Assembly (NCBI GenBank): GCA_002917075.1 | Contig: NTMA01000138.1 | Span: forward strand, 20,631 to 84,630 | DNA length: 64,000 nucleotides | Direction: 5' to 3' | DNA from: Hawksworthiomyces lignivorus | Taxonomy: Eukaryota > Ascomycota > Sordariomycetes > Ophiostomatales > Ophiostomataceae | Part shown: one piece after another, positions 56,606 through 64,000 of the stretch | Layout of the letters: every line of letters starts with the position of its first letter | Position numbering within the stretch: the first letter of the stretch is position 1 | The notes under the pieces: model-generated | Databases searched by the model: none | What the model saw: only the letters and a program-made list of their open reading frames with translations | Told to the model about the DNA's origin: nothing | Translations under genes and position numbers: made by a program

Positions 56606-57989
56606 GCGGACGGCCGTAGTGGGACGTTTAAAATAACGCTGGTTTAAATTATACTGGCCACAACCAGACAGGTGGTAATTGGTGTGCGCCTGGCATAGCG
56701 ACTGCCTGGTCGGCTATCGAGCCGGACCAGGGATGTATTCTCCACGGTCATGGAGCAGATGACTGGGAGTAAGTCCCACTTTGAGAACTTGCTGTTGCAG
56801 GTTCTGGGCTTGACGGGGAGCAAAGCCGAAATGATCGAGCGAAGTTTGTGTTGTTATTGTACTTCTTTCTTCTTGTCTATAGCATTTGAGTGCCGACAAT
56901 TTAGCAGGATCGAATACAAAGTACAGGTCCATGAAAGATTGGTTTTAAGGTTTATTAAAGCAGTCCAACCGCTTCGGGTATCAAAGAAAGAAAGACAACA
57001 ACAATAAAAAAGCCTTCTCAACTGGCAAGCACAACAATATGTTCGAAATGATAGAAAAATAATCAATAGTTATTGATAAATTGGGAAGTTCTTCAGAAAT
57101 GCTCTTCAAACTTAGTGAATTGACACACCAACAATATTTCCCACTTTCAAAGTTATTTTCCTCTCAACTGGCTGTGATCTTTAGGAGGACATTTTTGATT
57201 GTCGTGGTATGAGAGCAATATGCGAGGGTCGTGTCTCCGCAGCTAAAAGCATATATCCCCCCGAGAATGCACCGCGATTCACATCGGTGACATGTCCTAG
57301 CGCATAATAATGTAGAGATGTGTAGTCGAGAGATAAAAGAGCTTCGGCAGGTATAAACCTACTATCTCTACTTGTAACAAACTTCAGTATTACGATGCTT
57401 ATGGATTCGGAACAAGCTCCGTGTTCCACATTCGATTTTGCATCGGCATTCTCTCCGAGGTCGACGACCACATCTGCGGAGTAAGGTAGTACTCGGCGTT
57501 TTGCGACAACTGAAATGGGATTCTGCCCAATTGAAGGCGTCTATGGAGTAGAGTGTGGAGTCAGGACTCGGCAAAGTCGTGAAATCGCATGGGGCATGGA
57601 TATTGGGTAATTATATGCAGCTGCCAACTGACGCTCAACGGGACATGCCACCCAATTTAGATGAACGCGAGTTACACCGCTGAAATGAACGCGGCCACCA
57701 AGCCGAGATTTTCGTAGTTGGACTCGGCACTGACGTTCAAGAGCCGTTAATCCATAGTGCTAGCCACATACATGTCGTTGCCAGCCACCGTACCCAAAGA
57801 CAAAGTTCTATGACTTGACCATACGCAGAGCCCGCCCAGGCGTTTCCCCACAAATACTGGAATTACCCCAGGTTTTCCCCAGATGGATATATACTCACCC
57901 CACAACATCATGGGCGCCGCTTCAAATCTTGTGTTAGCATTTTGACCTCCTCAGTTCTTTAACATTATTTGTTCAAAATCCTACTAAGA

Positions 57990-59667
57990 ATGTTCAAACT
58001 CACAAGTGATCTGTTTAAGCCCAAGGTGGCTAAACAGATGCACCTCTCGCATCTCAGTAACGACACCAATTCAACCTGGTGGAGAGACTCTTGTCTTCGA
58101 AAGAATGTTCTCCACTGCGTTGGTCTGTATTTTGCAGTCTTCTACTTGGGCTTTGACGCATCCCTTATGACAGGCCTCCAAGCCATACCGGAGTGGCAAG
58201 AATATTTCGACTATCCTTCGGGGAGCGTTCTCGGCCTCATTTCCGCCAGCTTATTTCTTCCAGCAATTATCACCCCTTTTATGGCTTCTTGGATCAATAC
58301 TCGCTGGGGTCGACGGAGCTGCTTAGCTGTTGGGTCGCTGCTGCTGATCCTCGGAGCGTTTCTCAACGCATTCGCCAAGGACTTGGGAACATTTATCGGA
58401 GGCCGAGTCATCATTGGCGCGGGTGGCCCCTTTGGAAAAATCACGGCCATTGCGCTGATCCAAGAGCTGGCCCATCCGCGCCTGCGCCCGTACATCGCCA
58501 CGGCGTACTACAGTAACTACTACGTCGGCCAGATTGCTGCGGCGTGGTTCTGCTACGGCGTCCTATCCTGGCCGTCGAACGACTGGAGATGGCGGGCGCC
58601 GTGCTTGTTCCAAGTCTTGGCACCTGTCGTCGTCCTCGTTCACCTGTTCTTTGTGCCAGAGAGCCCTCGGTGGCTGATCAACAAGGATCGGTCAGAAGAA
58701 GGCATGCAGATCCTCGCGGCAGAGCATGCCAATGGCAATCTGGACGATGAGCTAGTTCGATACGAGTATGAAGAGATTTGCCAAGCGCTCCAGCTGGAGC
58801 AGGAGAACCTGAACAGCAAGTACACCGACTTTTTGAAGACACCTGGCAACAGAAGGCGGCTGCTAGTTTTGCTTACTATGGGCACGGGGTCAAACTGGGT
58901 CGGCAACGGCATCATTGCCTACTATTTGGCACCAGCTCTGAAACTTGTGGGCATCAAGCAGCCTGGCCAGATTGCTGGAATTAACGGAGGTCTGGCAATC
59001 TGGTCTCTCGTCTGGGCCTATGCCGGAGCTTTGGGCGCAGAGCGCATCGGCCATCGGACGCTCTGGATTGTAGGCACTGCCGGCATGTGCGCAACGTACG
59101 TTGTGATGACCGCCCTCAGCGGATCCTTTGCCCACAACCCGACCCGCTCTGTGGGCATTGCAGTGGTGCCGATGATGTATATCTACAAGTCCTTCTATTG
59201 CATGAGCTGGTCACCATTGCCGTTTGCCTATGGCGCTGAAATCTTACCTTACCACTTGAGACTCAAAGGCCTAAGCATTGAGCTCAGTTCCCAGAGTGTG
59301 GGTCTCGCTTTCAATCAGTGGGTGAATCCCGTGGCCCTGGATGCCATGGATTGGAAATAGTAAGTTAAAACTACAAGTCTTGCCGCAGTATAAATGACAC
59401 TGACTCGACGATAGCTATATTATCTACATTGCACTCATCGCCGTATACCTCGTGCTCATCTTGTTCTTTTTCCCCGAAACACAGTATGTCGTCTTACTAT
59501 GAATTATGATTCCAACTACCCTTATAAGTCTATCTAACCCTTTTTGCAGGAATATGACCATCGAAGAAGTCTCAGTTCTCTTTGACACAGGCCGAAAAGG
59601 TGACGCACAAACGGCAGCGGGGATATTTAGTCATAAGGTAGGGGAGAAAAGAGCCAGCGATGACTGA
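57990..59667 (+). CDS. MFS sugar transporter (lactose-permease-like)
   Basis: Plasma-membrane sugar:proton symporter. Exons 57990-59359, 59415-59483, 59550-59667 (introns 55 and 66 bp), 518 aa. ATG at 57990 (MFKLTSDLFKPK). Marks: YLGFDASLMTGLQ in TM1, NTRWGRRSCL between TM2 and TM3, GGRVIIGAGGPFGK, ELAHPRLRPYIATAYYSNYY, FVPESPRWLINKDRS before the central loop, GAERIGHR, YGAEILPYHLRLKG and FFFPETQNMTIEEVS near the end. This is the pattern of fungal sugar porters related to lactose permease. It has no sugar-enzyme neighbour except the distant broken glycoside hydrolase. It converges with the DUF3433 gene (219 bp between stops). Confidence 0.93.
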
Positions 59668-59886
59668 CAATATTTACGATACGTACTTAGTCGAGGCCAT
59701 AAGGCCTCCTGAGGAGAGAGGATTTCGAGAAGGATGAAACAGTAAATTTTACAGTTACAACTAATATACTTACAACAATAATGTCCTTAGATTACAAGTG
59801 TCAGTTATTGATTGACGCTTTTATCGTCCACCGTTATTTCTTTGTTGAACCAACGCATCTGGAACTTCAGGAATAGCCAAATACCT

Positions 59887-62736
59887 TTATGCTTCTGAAG
59901 CACGGTCTATCCCTATTCTTGCTCTCCCTGTTTCCCCGGCCATCTCACCAAGCCTGTACTTGAGTCTTGAAGCTCGGAGTTGATCATTAATTCTCTTCAT
60001 CCCTTCTCCCACGCTTGAGGCAGTCTCAAATTCGCGCAGCATTGTCGAGCCACACACGTAGAACATACTGTTAGCAATTGTGTCGGGCTCCACAGGTAAG
60101 TTAGCTGACAGAACAAAAAATGACGCCACGAGCACCAGAATCATATAGCCCAGAATGCTCAATATCATGTATGCACAGATGAGATGTACCGTCCATATTT
60201 GCGTAATTTGGAAAGGAATGTTAGACAGGATGATGGGCGTGAAGACCGAGAGCACGGCCGCAAAAGATATTGCGATAGCGAAAAGGTCACCATGGCGGAC
60301 GGACTGGTAGAAACCATCGAACGCTGTAGCCGGTTCAGTGACCAATATCGAGTCTTTGGCGAGTTGGGAACGTCGGGATAATCGTCGGTATGGTGTTAAT
60401 AAGACGGTTTCTATTAAAAATAAATCAACATATTAATATCACATTTGTATACGTTTACAAAATTAACGTTAAGCCGAGGGTGAAAGACGAGGAGACGTAC
60501 GTGAGAAAAAATAGTCCCAAAAAAAAGTAATAATCATTCCCAACCCTGTAAACAAAAATCGAACCCCGTAATCCTGATTGTCCATGAAGCGTTCGAAAGA
60601 AGTGTCTTCCTCTGTTAGCTCGTAGTAGAGAATAACCCCGAAAAGACTAATAAGAATAAGGAGGAAAACTGCCTTGATTAGGAATGCGGCAGGAATCTCT
60701 CTATACTTCCTCAATCCATACCGCTGGCTCTTTGACTTGTTAGTTGAGCTCTCTTTCGACATTGTTAAAGCCGACGAACCATCGCAAAGAACAACAACGC
60801 CGTAATCAAATCCAGTAGCTTTGTGCTGACACAGGTAGCGAAGGCCATATTTCTTGCCACCCAAAGTTTGCAAGATGTCCCTCTCTCGAATTCTACCATC
60901 AATAGAGCTAGTTGGGATATCCCGCAACAGACGCGCGAGATCGCCACTTCGTGGGAGCAAATAGGCTGAGCTCATCATGCTCCTTGGCATTAACGCGACA
61001 CCAGATTTCCAACGAAATGTAAACAGCAGTATTGCCGCGACAAGAAACGCCATGAGACCAAGGAGGCACTCCGCAACACGGAGATGTATTACGGAGACGC
61101 TTAGGGTCATGGTGCACCCGGAATATTTATCTATAGAACATGCGCCATGGAGCTTTATACCTATCGCTTCGCTGGACTCCGATACAAGCACAGCTGATAC
61201 TAGAACGAAAATATCGCTCAGTAAGGAGAGCGGCTCGCCGAACTTCCATAACAGACGGAAGCTGTTTAGCCTGCCAGCCCATCCGCCCGTCTTCAAGCAA
61301 AGAGAGTCTGTGGCGGTGCTGCCTTGATGCCGGGTCAGCGCGTTGTAGGGAATCAGTCGTTTGATATACGTGTCAACGAGCTGGATAGGAATGGCGAGCA
61401 ACGTGGTGATCACAACAGGTATGAAGCATCCAATAACATATTGTACTCTAGACGCTGGAGATCGATCAACAGTCTCCACACTATCGTCTGGTAAAGGGTA
61501 TTCTGTGGTTGTTGCTGTAGGGATGCCCATCGAATCGGTCAACGTTACAAGGTGGCCTACAGTCGGCGTCTGAGGAAGGTCGGTAGTGATTGTCCGAGTT
61601 GGTGTGCCATCCACGTCTGTAAGGGTCATTGTCGTCTGTCTAACGTAACGACCACTCGGGCTGGTAATAGTAGTAATCGTCTTGGTGGGCTCGCCCAAGA
61701 TGTTTGCCAAGACTTTTGTTCTTATCTGCCACACTAATGACTCGGTAACACGCGTTTTCTCAATCCGAGTCTGTGTGGTCAAGTGGCCGGCCAAATGCGA
61801 TATTTCAGTGACAGTTGTCTGTCGGCCGTCACTGCCAGTGGTTACTCTTGTCATAGTGGTGACCACTGGCGAAAGCCAAGTCGTTTCAACTATCGCTGTG
61901 GTTATGTCGAAGGCCGTGGTGAAAATTGGCCCAACGACGTCTCCGCTCCCCCGGTTGTTGGTGGAACGCATGAATTCGATTTCGCAATGGGCGTCGTTCC
62001 AGTTGTCATTTTCAGCGTCAAGTCGAGTGACTCGATCTCGACAGGCCGGGTCTAGGGAAACTCTTCTCATATCCATAACACTAGCAGCATCAGAGAAATA
62101 AGTTACCGCCGCTATACATCCAAATGGATTTTCTGGCAAAGTCGTCAGGACGATGCTGCTAGCCCGACAAGTGCATCCAGTCATCGCTTCAGGACCGGAG
62201 CCAACTTCAACTAAACTGTAGCTGTTTTTGTCGTCTCGATCCTGCTTGCCACATAAGTACTCCATTCGCGTTCCCATCTGCACCACGTCGTTGCTGGCGT
62301 AGCCGCCTTTCGGCACATGCAATATTCTTCCACCGGTTCCGTTGGACTGAATTTCTACAGTTTTATTGAGTGTTGCTGCTGTTACAGTATCATTTCGGGA
62401 GGATGGGTCTTTCCAGGTCCCCAAGAGTGCTGTTGCCCTTCGTCTGTGCTGCATCCATTCGCGTTGCGACATGCGTGGCGGTGAATCGCCAAAGACCGGT
62501 GTCTTTTTTTGGAGAGGCAGCGTTGAAAGAATTACAGGAAACTGCGAGTTATCGTCTGGAATATCAGCAAGATTTTCGGCGTGGGGAAGACGACGGATCG
62601 AAACTTCCAGCAATACGATGAGCCCACAGATGGTGAGCAGCAGAGTGGTAAGGAATGGCCATTGCAGAGGAGTGGGCTTGTAATCCGGAAAGCGAAATTT
62701 CTGATCTATGCGTGAACGTGCTCCTTTCTTCACCAT
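59887..62736 (-). CDS. DUF3433 membrane protein
   Basis: Large fungal membrane protein of unknown function. Exon 1 62736-60501, intron 60500-60411 (90 bp), exon 2 60410-59887; 919 aa. ATG at 62736 (MVKKGARSRIDQKF); the longer in-frame extension lacks an ATG. Visible: a first membrane helix (about residues 24-45, WPFLTTLLLTICGLIVLLEV); an extracellular part with Cys residues and a Thr-rich stretch (about 265-420) containing repeated TxTxT and SGR/DGTPTRT units; then two DUF3433-like blocks, FIPVVITTLLAIPIQLVDTY with the following RLLWKFGEPLSL region, and FTGLGMIITFFWDYFF joined by the splice to QTVLLTPYRRLSRR. Several membrane spans follow each. Cell-wall or secretory roles have been suggested for such proteins, but none is proven. 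Confidence 0.88.
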
Positions 62737-64000
62737 GATGTTCGGAAGACAATCTTTAGATTGAAGAGATTTCAAGGCTTATGGCATAAAAGCGCTGCTC
62801 AAATCATTTTGAGACATAAATGGCGCTAAAGCTTGTAAGACAGTAAGAGAGCTTTTGTAGAGTTCTTTAGTCGACTCAGATTCAATACCTACAAGGCCAA
62901 CATTTTTCTATAGCTGTGTATGCGCTGATCACATTTATGTACCATAACGTGCTTATATGACCCAGAATACGAGAAGATGGTGTTAAATTTCGGAACTATA
63001 TAAATATATTACGTTAGTTAGTGTATCCGTTTTATCCAGAACCATTGTTTTACAACCTACGAATCAGACACGTCCCTGATATTTACTCCCCTCACAGGCT
63101 GAGATACAAGGCAGATTCGGTCAACCGACAAGTATAATCGAATGGAAGAGCAAACGCAGTGGTATGAAAGCCAAAACAGTAAACGGAATGTTACAACAAC
63201 AAGAAGAACATAAGTGTTGACACTGTTGTACGTTTTGAAGACAATAACAACCCTTTATACCTAATCTGTTATTCTTTTGCGGACGAGGCGGGCCCCACAG
63301 GACGAACTGGTGGACAATTTCTAGGTAATTCGAATTACTAGACGATTTTGGACTTAGTGGTTTTGGTTGATCCCATTTGAAGTCTTCGTCCTAATGTTAC
63401 GAAATAAGACGAAAGGACCTAAATTGAGACCTTAGGGAAAGGCGGTAAAGTGTGGCAGAATGATTGTACCAGTATATTAGAGGGGATAACACCGACAAAA
63501 GGCTAACACCAATAATATACTAGAATAGACAAATGTACCACACGGATTTAGATATTAGTAGGAATATTATATTAGGAGGATTACGTAAACTAAACTTCAT
63601 ACGAGGAATGAAGTGTTTCTGGTGTATTCGGATTAAAGAATTAGAAAAAAAGGTGGTTTTACAAACGTGATCCAATATCTGATCAAACTACTAGACCTGG
63701 GTCAGATATCTGATCAGGGTAGACTTAGGTCAAAATGTGGAACCCAGGTCCACCCACTATTTCAAGTGAGCCGTTATCAGCCCTATGTCTAACAACTTGA
63801 TCATTTTATATTCGATCTAGACAAGGCTCAAGCGGTTGTTTAATTAAGGACTACCCTGACAGCCATACAAGACGGTTTAGCTGAGAAAACCAAGTACAAA
63901 AAAAGGTTAGCGCCATACAAAAAGACGAATGGTCCGTGCAGGATTAGCAGTGAAAACCATTTGCAGTAATCCCACACATTGATTGGACGAATTTTTTTTT
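62737..64000. other. right-edge intergenic region with LTR-like repeat
   Basis: No gene. Contains the LTR-like repeat at 63395-63543 and, at 63670-63712, repeated ATATCTGATCA words forming a short inverted/direct array. The region continues past the window. Confidence 0.55.
63395..63543 (+). repeat. LTR-like repeat, direct copy
   Basis: Begins TGTTACGAAATAAGACGAAA and matches the reverse complement of 55141-55286 at roughly 80% by eye. A TGTTAC start is typical of LTR ends. The 3' limit is unclear, possibly beyond 63600. Confidence 0.7.

Larger units (their letters stand above)
53277..57989. other. 4.7-kb region of repeats and decayed sequence
   Basis: No intact gene. 54200-54700 encodes a basic, Arg/Ser-rich frame (ending near 54629) that looks like decayed retroelement coding but has no diagnostic motif. 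54900-55620 is AT-rich and contains the inverted LTR-like copy at 55141-55286. 55715-56143 is an open 142-codon frame of unknown meaning (EEEEEAAERRSG, then hydrophobic). 56342-56600 minus is a GC-rich fragment (see its entry). 57181-57471 minus is a 96-codon frame without features. Confidence 0.5.

Overview
The window is nuclear DNA from a filamentous ascomycete (Pezizomycotina). The evidence is the gene style: spliceosomal introns mostly 45-120 bp long with GT...AG ends, Zn2Cys6 regulators, many MFS transporters, a fungal copper amine oxidase and DUF3433/DUF3445 proteins. The order or genus cannot be fixed from the sequence alone. Gene-rich blocks alternate with AT-rich, repeat-bearing and pseudogene-rich stretches, as in an accessory or subtelomeric region. 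Exon coordinates below were worked out by hand from reading frame, GT-AG signals and family fit; for every gene called intact the spliced length is a multiple of three.

Left part (1-9.7 kb): a Zn2Cys6 regulator cut by the left edge; a GPI-anchored acid phosphatase divergent from a membrane-anchored multicopper oxidase; an unknown two-exon gene; a repeat-dense stretch; an orphan ORF. 10.2-12.5 kb holds a broken Mutator-like transposase truncated by an LTR-like insertion. 12.5-21.7 kb holds an MFS sugar transporter divergent from an intracellular arylsulfatase, then a regulator with two complete Zn2Cys6 clusters in tandem. A 10-bp motif of the type CTCGCTCGGA occurs in the divergent promoter and again behind the sulfatase.

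22-29.4 kb is decayed: a multiply broken glycoside hydrolase, unidentified remnants, one intact alpha/beta hydrolase and long gene-free stretches. An F-box-like gene lies at 29.4 kb.

Centre (30.9-45.4 kb) is the most coherent block: zinc alcohol dehydrogenase, DUF3445 (heme-dependent oxidative N-demethylase-like) protein, Zn2Cys6 regulator, copper amine oxidase, APC-type amine/amino-acid permease, D-2-hydroxyacid dehydrogenase and class II aldolase-like protein. Six of the seven form three divergent pairs. Together they suggest uptake and oxidative breakdown of an N-methylated or primary amine, with a dedicated regulator. Two members carry disabling lesions in this copy, so the pathway may be decaying here.

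Right part: a fragment of a Baeyer-Villiger-type monooxygenase, a broken TRI12-type MFS exporter, a small solo-LTR-like element with a perfect 5-bp target duplication, an intact DHA1-type drug transporter, about 4.7 kb of repeats and remnants, an MFS sugar (lactose-permease-like) transporter, a DUF3433 membrane protein, and an inverted copy of an LTR-like repeat near the right edge.
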